Shown in pieces: positions 1-7,512 of a stretch of 35,089 bases of DNA (positions within the stretch are counted from its first letter, which is position 1; each line of letters begins with the position of its first letter). The stretch lies in contig JAJRTN010000025.1 of NCBI GenBank assembly GCA_024278275.1, forward strand, positions 1 through 35,089. Direction: 5' to 3'. The notes under the pieces were generated by a model. The model worked only from the letters and a program-made list of their open reading frames with translations, was not told where the DNA came from and made no database searches. This DNA is from Candidatus Hydrogenedentota bacterium (lineage in GTDB: Bacteria > Hydrogenedentota > Hydrogenedentia > Hydrogenedentales > JAJRTN01). The translations under genes were made by a program, and so were the position numbers.

Positions 1-30
1 GCTCGGAAGATACCGAAGGCTCTCAAAGGA

Positions 31-420
31 CTATGAGCAATTGACCGAGAACAGCGAAGCCATGGTGCTCATCGCCATGATAAACCTCATGAGCAAAAGG
101 TTGCCCCACCCAAAGGCATAGGGCCTTTGCAAACACCCTCTTAGATATTTCTGAATGACCGACTTGTCCCGTTCCCCCGCGATGAGCCAATCCCGCAGGA
201 ACGTATCGCTCGCCATGATCGAGGAGATGAGCACGGGGCGCAACAGGTCCCGGCGAATTCCCGAATAGATGTTCTCCCGCGTCAACGGAAGCGTTTCCGA
301 GCGAATTTGCCGGCGCACCGCCTCCACCGACACGCCATGGCTCACCAAAGTCATCACGAGATATCCCCCGGTGAGAACCAGGCTGAGAAGAACTATCAAG
401 CGGCCCTTGGCTGTTTTCAA
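31..420 (-). pseudogene. Truncated membrane sensor-domain protein (signalling remnant)
   Basis: The minus-strand frame gives 129 residues. It begins at a TTG codon preceded by GGGAGGG about six bases upstream, which supports that start. A hydrophobic segment at residues 7-25 is followed by a helical stretch containing SETLPLTRENIYSGIRRDLL and ASDTFLRDWLIAGERD. This pattern is known from the N-terminal periplasmic sensor of diguanylate cyclases and histidine kinases. After residue 95 or so (IQKYLR) the similarity stops; a methionine-rich tail runs to a stop at 31-33. No GGDEF or kinase domain follows in any frame before the window edge, about 30 bases away. I infer a truncated or frameshifted gene, but a short free-standing sensor protein is possible. 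Confidence 0.55.
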
Positions 421-720
421 GGAAACCCTCCCATACGCCCATTGGCGGGTAAGATGTTGTCGTGGTGTTTTCCGGTGCCACCTGGCACGCCCGACAGGGG
501 CGCAGTTCCAGCGTATGAACTTCTTGAGGGGGCCATTCGCGGGGTGATTTGTGGACAGCCCGCCCCGGTCACCCCTGCTTCCCTATCGGCCCATTGGCGC
601 CGAGCCGACCGCAGAACCGCGTCGCTCCGATTTTCATGATACAGGAAAACAGCGAAGATCATCTATCCTGCGAAGTCTCCAGCCATGGGGAGTGGACTCC
701 CTGGGAGCCCCGTGCGTATC
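421..720. other. Intergenic region without a recognised gene
   Basis: The region lies between the divergent sensor remnant and the phospholipase D-like gene. It holds the likely ribosome binding site of the minus-strand gene (GGGAGGG on the minus strand, next to 420). It must also hold the promoter of the plus-strand gene, but I could not pick out a convincing -35/-10 pair. Short open frames on both strands here have arginine- and proline-rich translations with no recognisable motif and were not accepted. Confidence 0.5.
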
Positions 721-2832
721 ATGGGGCTCATGCGGGTAATACGACACAATTTGGCGAAGTGGGCCCCGGCGCGCATGGGGTGGGAAGGCAGGGCCATCCT
801 GGTCATGGTCTTCCTCCTGGCCGGCTGCGCGACCACGGGCCAGCGGGAAGAACCGCCTCCACCTCTGGCCAACGCCCATGTTGATGCCGTGTGGTTGACA
901 CCCGATACGGTCCATGTGGTTCTCAAAGAGGGGGAGCGGCTTATCCATGCCGAGGCGGGCCGTCGGCTTCCCCCCCCGAGGAAACGGGAAGAGGAGGATC
1001 GCGCGGTGGGCGGGGGTTTTGGCCGCACCCTGACGCTTCGGCCCGTCAAATCACCCGAGGCCGCTTCCCATGCGCCCCCTTTCGTGACCGCCCGGCTGGC
1101 CGGCCCGGAGGCCTTGAAGGATTACCTGCGTGTTGCCCTGGAGCCTTTCGCGCCTTCCGGTCCCGGGGAGGCCGTTCGGTTGACCTTGGGTGACTACACG
1201 GTCCATATGGTGCGCCGGGGCGGCCCGGAGAGCGAGGTGCTCTTTCTCGATTCCCTGCCGGTGGGCTACCGCGTGGTCTCCCATTACGCGGGGCCGGAAT
1301 TGCGTGACGATTTACTGAGCGCCTACGATGCGTGGAGCGCATCCGAGGAGCGGGCCGGCGTTCCCACTGCCTTCCAGTTGGGTTCCTTGACCGCCACGAA
1401 CGTACCCTTTCTCGTTCTGGATCCCCTGGAGCGCGACGGGCTCACGCTGCGCTTCACCCGTCGAAGTCCGTGGAACCTGGAGCGCGATGCCATGTCCCAA
1501 CTGGGGCTCGGGTGGGTGTTGGTCAAGAGCCACACCATCTCCGTGATCAGCCGTCCCGTGTCCTCCACGCGCCGCCTGGCCGCGCTGGTTCGGGATTCCG
1601 TCTCGGGCTTGCTCAGCCGTTCCTATTTGAGCTTGGGTAAATTTCCCGCCCTGGACAAGAAGCCCATTCCCGAAATCGACCCCGCACGGGGAAATATGGA
1701 TCTTGCCGCCTTCGAGGCCTTCCTGGACGGCTATGCCGCGGAACCCGCCACCACGGCGCGGCTTCGCTTTCTTATTGGGGGGGAGGCGTATTTTACTGCA
1801 TTGAACGCCGCCATCGATGCCGCCCGGGAGCGGGTTGATCTTCAGACCTATATCTTCGACAATGACGACATCGCCCTGGAAATGGCGAATCGGCTCCGTG
1901 ATCACCCCGGGCAAGTGCGTGTTCGCATTCTATGCGATGGCCTGGGCACAACTCTGGCCGCGCGGGTGGATCCCGAAGTCGTGCTCACCGAAGCTTCCGC
2001 ACGGCCCACTTCCATTACGGGCTACCTTCGCCAGGCACCCAATATCCGCCTCCGGGTTCGGCCCAATACCTGGGGTGCCGGCGATCACACGAAGGTAACC
2101 ATCATCGACGGAAAAACGGCTTTTCTGGGCGGGATGAACATCGGCCAGGAGTACCGCTACCAATGGCATGATCTCATGGTCGAGATCGAGGGACCGTTGG
2201 TCAACGTCCTGCAGACCTACTTCGATCGCGCCTGGACTGATTCCGGGTTGCTGGGAGATTTGGGCGTGCTCTTGGGAGGTGCGGCTTCGGAAAACCCGGC
2301 ACACTCCCCCGCCGAAGCGGAAGTCCGCGTACTGCGCACCACGCCGTGGCGTCAGGAGATCTACCGTACGCAGGTGGAAGCGGCACGCCGCAGCAAAAAC
2401 CGCATTTACGTGGAGAACGCCTATCTCGCCGACGATCTCATTGTCTATGAGTTGTGCAGCGCCAGGAAACGCGGGGTGGATGTGCGGGTCATCATGCCCG
2501 CCGCGGGAAACCACGAGATCATGAACCGCAACAACGTGCTGGTGGCCAACGCCCTGTTGAAGCATGGTGTGCGGGTTTTCCTCTATCCCAAAATGAGTCA
2601 CGTCAAGGCCGCCCTTTTCGACGGATGGGCCTGTTTCGGATCGGCCAACCTGGACCGGCTCAGTCTTCAGACCAATCTTGAAATGAACCTGGCAACCGCC
2701 CATCCGGAGACGGTGGCGCGGCTGGCCCGTGACCTTTTCGAGAAGGACATGGCGGCGTCCATCGAGTTGCAGAAGCCTCTCAAGGCCGACAGCTTCGACT
2801 GGGTCTTCGAAACCCTGGGGGATTCCCTGTAG
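721..2832 (+). CDS. Phospholipase D / cardiolipin synthase-like lipoprotein
   Basis: The protein carries two complete HKD (HxKxxxxD) phospholipase D motifs, HTKVTIID near residue 456 and HVKAALFD near residue 627. Each is followed by the usual GGMN or GSAN strand (FLGGMNIGQEY, FGSANLDRLS). This is the arrangement of cardiolipin synthases and related phosphatidyltransferases, which join or cleave phospholipid head groups through a phospho-histidine intermediate. A hydrophobic stretch ending in LAGC gives a lipobox, so the protein is probably lipid-anchored and periplasmic. The roughly 300 residues between the lipobox and the first PLD half match no family I recognise. In-frame ATG codons lie at 685, 721, 730 and 775. 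The one at 775 gives the shortest signal peptide, but GGGAG at 703-707 favours 721 or 730. Of the family members I know, the ClsC type looks closest. Confidence 0.88.
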   Translation: MGLMRVIRHNLAKWAPARMGWEGRAILVMVFLLAGCATTGQREEPPPPLANAHVDAVWLTPDTVHVVLKEGERLIHAEAGRRLPPPRKREEEDRAVGGGFGRTLTLRPVKSPEAASHAPPFVTARLAGPEALKDYLRVALEPFAPSGPGEAVRLTLGDYTVHMVRRGGPESEVLFLDSLPVGYRVVSHYAGPELRDDLLSAYDAWSASEERAGVPTAFQLGSLTATNVPFLVLDPLERDGLTLRFTRRSPWNLERDAMSQLGLGWVLVKSHTISVISRPVSSTRRLAALVRDSVSGLLSRSYLSLGKFPALDKKPIPEIDPARGNMDLAAFEAFLDGYAAEPATTARLRFLIGGEAYFTALNAAIDAARERVDLQTYIFDNDDIALEMANRLRDHPGQVRVRILCDGLGTTLAARVDPEVVLTEASARPTSITGYLRQAPNIRLRVRPNTWGAGDHTKVTIIDGKTAFLGGMNIGQEYRYQWHDLMVEIEGPLVNVLQTYFDRAWTDSGLLGDLGVLLGGAASENPAHSPAEAEVRVLRTTPWRQEIYRTQVEAARRSKNRIYVENAYLADDLIVYELCSARKRGVDVRVIMPAAGNHEIMNRNNVLVANALLKHGVRVFLYPKMSHVKAALFDGWACFGSANLDRLSLQTNLEMNLATAHPETVARLARDLFEKDMAASIELQKPLKADSFDWVFETLGDSL

Positions 2833-2905
2833 CGGCATTTGCGGAATGGAAGATCCTTTCATGTGCCATCCGTGGGAACGCGGTTGGTCCCGGTCTGTAC
2901 CGTAG

Positions 2906-2933
2906 GTGGCACAGCCGAGGGCGGCTGTGCCAC
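2906..2933. repeat. REP-like perfect hairpin (12-bp stem)
   Basis: The arms 2906-2917 (GTGGCACAGCCG) and 2922-2933 (CGGCTGTGCCAC) are perfect reverse complements around a 4-base loop. No T-run follows, so this is not a classic intrinsic terminator, although it could still stop or stabilise the phospholipase D-like transcript. Its GTAGGTGG-type left edge recalls the other GC-rich hairpins in this window. It is probably a dispersed repeat copy; only a whole-genome search would show that. Confidence 0.7.
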
Positions 2934-3004
2934 ATTAATACCAAGATATGCTAGGGGGCATTGAGTCAATCAGCCACCCCGTTTCGCAAATGGCACATCC
3001 GGAC

Positions 3005-3033
3005 TTGACTCCGAAACCTGTCTCGTCGATACT
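3005..3033 (+). promoter_or_regulatory. Predicted sigma70-like promoter of the dehydrogenase gene
   Basis: TTGACT at 3005-3010 and GATACT at 3028-3033 are separated by 17 bases. Transcription would start near 3040, leaving a leader of about 40 bases before the ATG at 3080. Confidence 0.55.
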
Positions 3034-3079
3034 TCCCGTCTGTCAAATAACGGATTCGAACCCTTGAGGAGACCCTCCC

Positions 3080-4192
3080 ATGCCATCATCCCCCACATCG
3101 ATTGCCCTGCCCAAAGACATGGCGGCCGTGGTCTGCCATGGCGTCGAAGACTACCGCATGGAGTCCGCCCCCGTTCCGGGGGCCGACCCGGGCGAGGTCG
3201 TGATCAAGGTCCATGACTGCGGGATCTGTGCCAGCGACTGCAAGTGCTACACGGGCGCGCCCCTTTTCTGGGGCGACAAGGACCGCGAAGCCTACGTCGA
3301 ACCGCCGGTAATCCCGGGCCATGAGTTCACGGGCGAGGTGGTGGCCCTGGGCGCGGGCGCGGCCGAACGCCATGGCGTGGCGCTGGGCGACAAAGTGGTG
3401 GCGGAGCAGGTGGTGCCCTGCGGGGAATGCCGCTATTGTCGCACCGGCCTGTACTGGCTCTGCACGAAGGCCCACATCTTCGGTTTCAAGCAATACGTGC
3501 CGGGGGGAATGGCCGATTACATGAAGTTCCCGGATAAGGCTCGTGTCTACAAGATACCCGAATCCATGAAGCCCGCCACGGCCGCCCTCATCGAGCCGCT
3601 GGCCTGTGCCCTCCACGCCGTGGAACGCGGTGGCATACGCTTGGGCGACGTCGTCGTGCAGGTGGGCTGCGGCACCTTGGGACTCTGCATGATTGCCGCA
3701 GAGCGGCTCAAGAATCCCGGCCTTCTCATCGCCCTGGATTTGCTCGACTCCCGGTTGACCCTGGCGAAAAAATTCGGCGCGGATTTGTGCATCAACGCCG
3801 ACAGGGAAGATGTGGTTCAACGGGTGCGCGACCTGACGGAAGGCTATGGATGCGACGTGGTTATCGAAGCCACGGGCAACGCCGAGGCCATCCGGCCTTC
3901 CCTCCACATGCTGCGAAAGAACGGTACCCTGGTGGAGTTCAGCGTGATGCGCGAACTCTCCACCGTGGACTGGACCATTATCGGCGACGGAAAAGAATTG
4001 AACATTCATGGCGCCCATCTCGCACCCTACACCTTCCCCACGGCCATTGATTACCTGGATCGGGGACTCATCCAAATTGATGACATCGTGACCCACCGTC
4101 TGCCCCTGGACCACTACCAGGAAGGTTTCGACGCGGTGCAGCATCCAGCCGACTCCATCAAGGTGTTGCTGGAACCCAACACCGGCTCCTGA
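3080..4192 (+). CDS. Zinc-dependent medium-chain polyol/alcohol dehydrogenase (erythritol/threitol dehydrogenase-like)
   Basis: This is a 370-residue medium-chain dehydrogenase that would oxidise a polyol or secondary alcohol with NAD(P)+. The catalytic zinc site is visible as C50 in CGICASD, GHE in IPGHEFTGEV, and the later IEPLACALHAVE segment. The structural zinc lobe has its four cysteines in CGECRYCRTGLYWLC. The Rossmann part contains VGCGTLGLCMIA, with one glycine spacing less typical than GxGxxG, and ends near ALDLLDSR. The overall sequence, including CYTGAPLFW and ELNIHGAHL, resembles erythritol/L-threitol dehydrogenases. The substrate is therefore inferred as a small polyol. GAGGAG about nine bases upstream of the ATG supports the start. 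The gene stands alone behind its own promoter. Confidence 0.92.
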   Translation: MPSSPTSIALPKDMAAVVCHGVEDYRMESAPVPGADPGEVVIKVHDCGICASDCKCYTGAPLFWGDKDREAYVEPPVIPGHEFTGEVVALGAGAAERHGVALGDKVVAEQVVPCGECRYCRTGLYWLCTKAHIFGFKQYVPGGMADYMKFPDKARVYKIPESMKPATAALIEPLACALHAVERGGIRLGDVVVQVGCGTLGLCMIAAERLKNPGLLIALDLLDSRLTLAKKFGADLCINADREDVVQRVRDLTEGYGCDVVIEATGNAEAIRPSLHMLRKNGTLVEFSVMRELSTVDWTIIGDGKELNIHGAHLAPYTFPTAIDYLDRGLIQIDDIVTHRLPLDHYQEGFDAVQHPADSIKVLLEPNTGS

Positions 4193-4282
4193 CCCGAGGG
4201 AAACAAGGGTGCCCATGCATCACTCCATGGTCCCGTACCCGTGAAGTCCTGTCCCCACCGCCTTTTCGCAATTGGCATTTGA

Positions 4283-4312
4283 TTGACGTACTTTCCGTTG
4301 CTTTGGTAGGAT
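4283..4312 (+). promoter_or_regulatory. Predicted sigma70-like promoter of the cell-wall gene block
   Basis: TTGACG at 4283-4288 and TAGGAT at 4307-4312 are 18 bases apart. Transcription would begin near 4319. This makes the TTG at 4316 an unlikely start codon for the next gene and favours the ATG at 4337. Confidence 0.55.
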
Positions 4313-4336
4313 GCTTTGTCCGACGGGAGTGCTCTC

Positions 4337-4969
4337 ATGCGATCCAGCCGCATCACGATTGCGTTGCTATTGGGGGCCTTGGTGGGCCTCGCTTTGGGTG
4401 TTATCGTAAAGGGTTGGATCGAAGAGGATAAGGCGCCATCCTTTCAGAATCTCCGGGAACCTGTGCCCGAAGTGACGGCCGGCCCGCTTGATGGTCCCAT
4501 AGCCCGGGCGGCGCTGGACTATGCCCATGCGTTGCAGGAAAACGACTGGGAGGGGGCGATCCGTCGAACGTGGTGGATGCGGGCCCGCCTCGAACGGGCC
4601 GAGGCCGCCGGCGAAGGGCGCGAAAAGGCCCGCCGTGGGCTGGTGCGGGACCTGAGCGACCGAAACCCCGCGGGAAACCGTCTGCGCGCGGGGGAAATCG
4701 CGGATCAGTATCTTTTTCCGCCCGGTTCCCGGGTCGAGGTGTTGGTGGTGGATGAAGGCGAAGAGGGGCTTGAACCCGCGGCGGCAGGACGGGCCTGGCT
4801 TCGCGTCACCTATGCGCGGAAAGACCAAGCGCCGTTGAATGCGGCGGGCCTTCCCATTCGGAGTCTCGTGGTCGGCGTGAATGTGGATTCCCAGGGGCAC
4901 GTACTCAAGGCGGGCCTTTCTGGTAATCTAAGCGTGGATGAGGGATCGATTTCCCTGGATTGGGAATAG
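4337..4969 (+). CDS. Membrane-anchored protein of unknown function
   Basis: The product is about 210 residues. Residues 5-27 form one hydrophobic segment (ITIALLLGALVGLALGVIVKG), probably an uncleaved anchor. The rest is hydrophilic and presumably outside the cytoplasmic membrane. The middle is rich in Arg and Glu and starts with a helical stretch (AALDYAHALQENDWEGAI) that recalls the opening helix of NTF2-like or SnoaL-like folds. The C-terminal third looks like beta strands (AWLRVTYARK, SLVVGVNVDSQGHV). I do not recognise a family. The start at 4337 is preceded by GGGAG and lies about 18 bases after the predicted transcription start. The gene is first in the run and ends 20 bases before the YvyF-like gene, so joint expression is likely. 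Confidence 0.75.
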   Translation: MRSSRITIALLLGALVGLALGVIVKGWIEEDKAPSFQNLREPVPEVTAGPLDGPIARAALDYAHALQENDWEGAIRRTWWMRARLERAEAAGEGREKARRGLVRDLSDRNPAGNRLRAGEIADQYLFPPGSRVEVLVVDEGEEGLEPAAAGRAWLRVTYARKDQAPLNAAGLPIRSLVVGVNVDSQGHVLKAGLSGNLSVDEGSISLDWE

Positions 4970-4989
4970 ATACTGGAGGAGATAGAGAA

Positions 4990-5418
4990 ATGCCACTGTC
5001 CAGTTGCGCCCGTTGTGGCCGTATGTTTAACAAGGCCACCGTGTCGGTGTGTCCCGCCTGTCTGCCCGCGGAAAACGCGGATACGGAGAAGGTACGCGAA
5101 GTATTGGCGGAACACGACAACCTCAACGCGGAGCAAGTTGCCGAGATGGCCGACGTGGATCTGGAAGTCGTGCAGCGCATGATGAAAGACGGCATTGTTT
5201 CCGTGGTGTCGTTGGACGCGAGTGAAATCAAGTGCGGCCGGTGTGGCGCACCGGCCATCAGCGCCGCGAAGAAGCTCTGCCAATCTTGCCTTGAGAAGCT
5301 CAACACCGAGATGGTCAAGGCGCAAACGAGCATTCGTCTGGGAGATAAGAAGGACGTTGCCATAGGTTCGGCTTATGGTGGGGTGCATCAGTATCTGAAA
5401 GATAAACGCCGTTCCTAG
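4990..5418 (+). CDS. YvyF-like zinc-ribbon/helical protein
   Basis: This 142-residue protein has two CxxC pairs at each end: C6/C9 with C21/C24, and C82/C85 with C97/C100. They frame a helical centre (residues 31-70) that reads like a small DNA-binding or partner-binding bundle (NAEQVAEMADVDLEVVQRMM). This layout is that of YvyF, a protein coded in flagellar operons of Firmicutes, whose exact role is uncertain. Here there are no flagellar genes, and the neighbours act on the cell wall. The start at 4990 follows GGAGGAGAT at a good distance. A regulatory or RNA/DNA-binding role is inferred from the domain layout only. Confidence 0.75.
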   Translation: MPLSSCARCGRMFNKATVSVCPACLPAENADTEKVREVLAEHDNLNAEQVAEMADVDLEVVQRMMKDGIVSVVSLDASEIKCGRCGAPAISAAKKLCQSCLEKLNTEMVKAQTSIRLGDKKDVAIGSAYGGVHQYLKDKRRS

Positions 5419-5472
5419 CGTATCCGTCCAGCGCCCTCATGGTGGAATGGCGAACCGGGAGGTGGTGTGGTG

Positions 5473-5631
5473 ATGAGCAAAAGTGAGAAAATCGGGGTCG
5501 GTGTGTTGCTGTGCCTCTTCGCTCTGCTTGGCTTGGCGCTCTACGCGACTTTCAAGCCCGCGGGACCGGCGTCGCATTCGTATGAGGACAATGTAATCGT
5601 GCGGCAGCGCACCATCAACCTGAACAAGTAA
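5473..5631 (+). CDS. Small single-pass membrane protein, 52 residues
   Basis: An ATG preceded by GGGAGG about ten bases upstream opens a 52-codon frame. The product has a lysine-bearing N-terminus (MSKSEK), one strongly hydrophobic segment at about residues 7-25 (IGVGVLLCLFALLGLALYA), and a polar tail ending in RQRTINLNK. The segment and charge pattern are those of a small inner-membrane protein with the N-terminus inside. It fills the gap between the YvyF-like gene and the amidase gene, with only 13 bases before the proposed amidase start, so it is probably part of the operon. I do not recognise a family. Confidence 0.62.
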   Translation: MSKSEKIGVGVLLCLFALLGLALYATFKPAGPASHSYEDNVIVRQRTINLNK

Positions 5632-5644
5632 CGGCGGGACCGAT

Positions 5645-6841
5645 CTGAACAACACGCTATCAAAGGCAATTATCCTCTTCTGCCTCCTCGGTGCTTTTTC
5701 CGCCGCGGCCGCGATACTCAATGTCGATATCGAGGCCGGGGGGCGTGTTTTCAGTGTGCGTCTGCGCGCTGTGGACGTGCAGGGCGTTCCCCATGTCTCC
5801 CTGCCGGAGTTCATTGACCAGTGTGGCGGCTATTGCCGCGTCGATCCGGCCCGCGTGAGCGCCGATCTTTTCGGACGTTCCGTCGTGGTGGGCGTCAACG
5901 ACACCAAGGTTTACAGCAGCCGTGAATCATTTGCCCTGGCGCATCCCGTGATTCGACACCGTGGCGAAGTGCTCATCGCGGTGGACGACCTGGATGTCCT
6001 GTTGGCCCAGGGTTTCGCGGCGAGGATAAAGCGGCCCGGCGTGGTGCCGGAAGGCCGGGAAACCGGGCAAGAGCCACTGCCCGATATTCCGGATGAAGCC
6101 CTGTCCCCGGGAAGACGGCTTACCGTGTCCACCGAGAGCACCGACATTCCCGCGCCGGAGCCACTCAACACGCGGCGCGTGGGAACCGGGGCCGCCGCCA
6201 TCCAGACGGTTATCATCGATCCCGGCCACGGGGGGAGCGACCCGGGATACGTGAGCGCCGCGGGTTTGTCCGAGAAGGATTTGTCATTGGCCGTGGCGTT
6301 GGCGTTGCGAAGAATTTTGAAGGAAACCACGGTGCTGAAAAGCTATCTTACCCGGTCTGATGATTCCACCGTTTCCCCTCGAGACCGTTCCAACCTGGCC
6401 CGCCGGGTGCGGGGCGATCTTTTCGTCAGTATTCACGCGGCGGTTTCCATGTCTGAAACGGCGGAAGGTTTCGGCATTTACTACGCGCCGTCCACCGCGC
6501 GGGCCGAGGTCATGTCCCGTATACGCCGCCGTCGGCCCGGGCTGTTTTTTACCAATACAGACAGGGACAACCATGCCAGAAGCATGCGCGCCGCCCGCGC
6601 CCTGGAAACGTCCATCGCCGCCGCAAGTGGTGTAAGCGAACACTGGGTGCGCGGGGTTCCCGTCGCCATTCTCCGCGACGCGGGAATGCCCGGTGTGCTG
6701 GTGGAGGTGGGGCATCTCACAAATCCCGCGGAGACCGCCTTGCTGGAATCGCGCAGTCAACAGGAAAAAATCGCCCGTGGCATTGCGGAGGGTATCGCCG
6801 CCATGGTGGGCGATGTCGCCATGCCGGGGGTGCAACCATGA
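5645..6841 (+). CDS. N-acetylmuramoyl-L-alanine amidase (Amidase_3 family) with signal peptide
   Basis: The enzyme cleaves the amide bond between MurNAc and L-alanine in peptidoglycan. The zinc and catalytic residues of Amidase_3 are all present, numbered from the proposed start: H195 in DPGHGG, E210 in SEKDLS, H264 in SIHAA, and catalytic E354 in VEVGHLTN. An N-terminal domain of about 140 residues precedes it and looks like a copper-amine-oxidase-N/AMIN-type wall-targeting domain. The first ATG/GTG/TTG in the frame is GTG 5756, which would cut into that domain. The frame extends upstream with a clear signal peptide (LSKAIILFCLLGAFSAAAA) and no in-frame ATG, GTG or TTG. CTG at 5645 is therefore the likely start. 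The 3' end overlaps the GerMN gene by four bases (ATGA). Confidence 0.88.
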   Translation: MNNTLSKAIILFCLLGAFSAAAAILNVDIEAGGRVFSVRLRAVDVQGVPHVSLPEFIDQCGGYCRVDPARVSADLFGRSVVVGVNDTKVYSSRESFALAHPVIRHRGEVLIAVDDLDVLLAQGFAARIKRPGVVPEGRETGQEPLPDIPDEALSPGRRLTVSTESTDIPAPEPLNTRRVGTGAAAIQTVIIDPGHGGSDPGYVSAAGLSEKDLSLAVALALRRILKETTVLKSYLTRSDDSTVSPRDRSNLARRVRGDLFVSIHAAVSMSETAEGFGIYYAPSTARAEVMSRIRRRRPGLFFTNTDRDNHARSMRAARALETSIAAASGVSEHWVRGVPVAILRDAGMPGVLVEVGHLTNPAETALLESRSQQEKIARGIAEGIAAMVGDVAMPGVQP

Positions 6842-7512
6842 ACCGCGCCGACCGCCGCGGCATCTTGAAGACCTTCCTCCTCTCCCTGTGGGGCATGGCC
6901 ACCATGGTACTCCTTTTCGTGGTGATTCTCCTGGTCATGGAGATGATGCGGCAGGGACAGGACCCCCTCCGCACCTTGCGTCCCGCCAGCGCGCAACCCG
7001 CGACACCCCCCCCCGCGCCGCCCCTGCCGGCCTTGGGCACGCGTGATGTGTTGCTTTACTTCGCCGCGAAAAACGGGCACGCCCTGCGGCCCGAGCGGCG
7101 TGAGATGGAGGTCAGCGATTCTTCCCACGAAAACTGTCTCCGTGCCCTGGAAGCCCTTGCCCAGGGCCCCGGTGAAGAGGGCGTTCCCGTGATGCCCGGG
7201 GAACTCAAAGTGCGCGCCCTGTACCTCCTGGAGGACGGTGAGATGGTGATCGACTTCTCACGCCGGGCGGGTACCGTGCAACGTCGCATGCGCAGCGTCG
7301 GCATTGAGGCGCTGTTCGTTTACGGGGTCGTCAATACACTGACCCAAAGCGCCCTGCAAGGCAGCAAGGATCCCACGGTACGCCGAGTCCGTTTTCTCAT
7401 TGACGGCCTGCCGCCACAAGACAGTCTGCCCTGGCACATCGACCTGCGGGAGCCCATTGCCCCGGATCAGAGCTGGGCCGAGCAGACACCGGATTCCGGC
7501 GCCCATGGCTGA
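6838..7512 (+). CDS. GerMN-domain membrane protein
   Basis: The protein has 224 residues. A membrane helix lies at about residues 11-34 (TFLLSLWGMATMVLLFVVILLV), followed by a proline/alanine-rich linker at residues 48-64 and then a GerMN domain. The domain is recognised from VLLYFAAKNG, the LRALEALAQGP helix, the strand MVIDFSRRAG, and the region VYGVVNTLTQ to VRRVRFLIDG. GerMN domains were first described in the spore-germination protein GerM and occur widely in envelope proteins, often next to amidases; their ligand is not established. The start codon overlaps the amidase stop and the 3' end overlaps the glutamate racemase start. I infer a periplasmic role linked to peptidoglycan. Confidence 0.85.
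   Translation: MNRADRRGILKTFLLSLWGMATMVLLFVVILLVMEMMRQGQDPLRTLRPASAQPATPPPAPPLPALGTRDVLLYFAAKNGHALRPERREMEVSDSSHENCLRALEALAQGPGEEGVPVMPGELKVRALYLLEDGEMVIDFSRRAGTVQRRMRSVGIEALFVYGVVNTLTQSALQGSKDPTVRRVRFLIDGLPPQDSLPWHIDLREPIAPDQSWAEQTPDSGAHG

Noticed and set aside
417-662. 81-codon minus-strand frame upstream of the sensor remnant
   Set aside because: The translation is low-complexity Arg/Pro/Gly sequence, with no supporting motif.
3086-4216. 376-codon open frame on the minus strand
   Set aside because: It is antisense to the dehydrogenase gene, whose zinc motifs are unambiguous.
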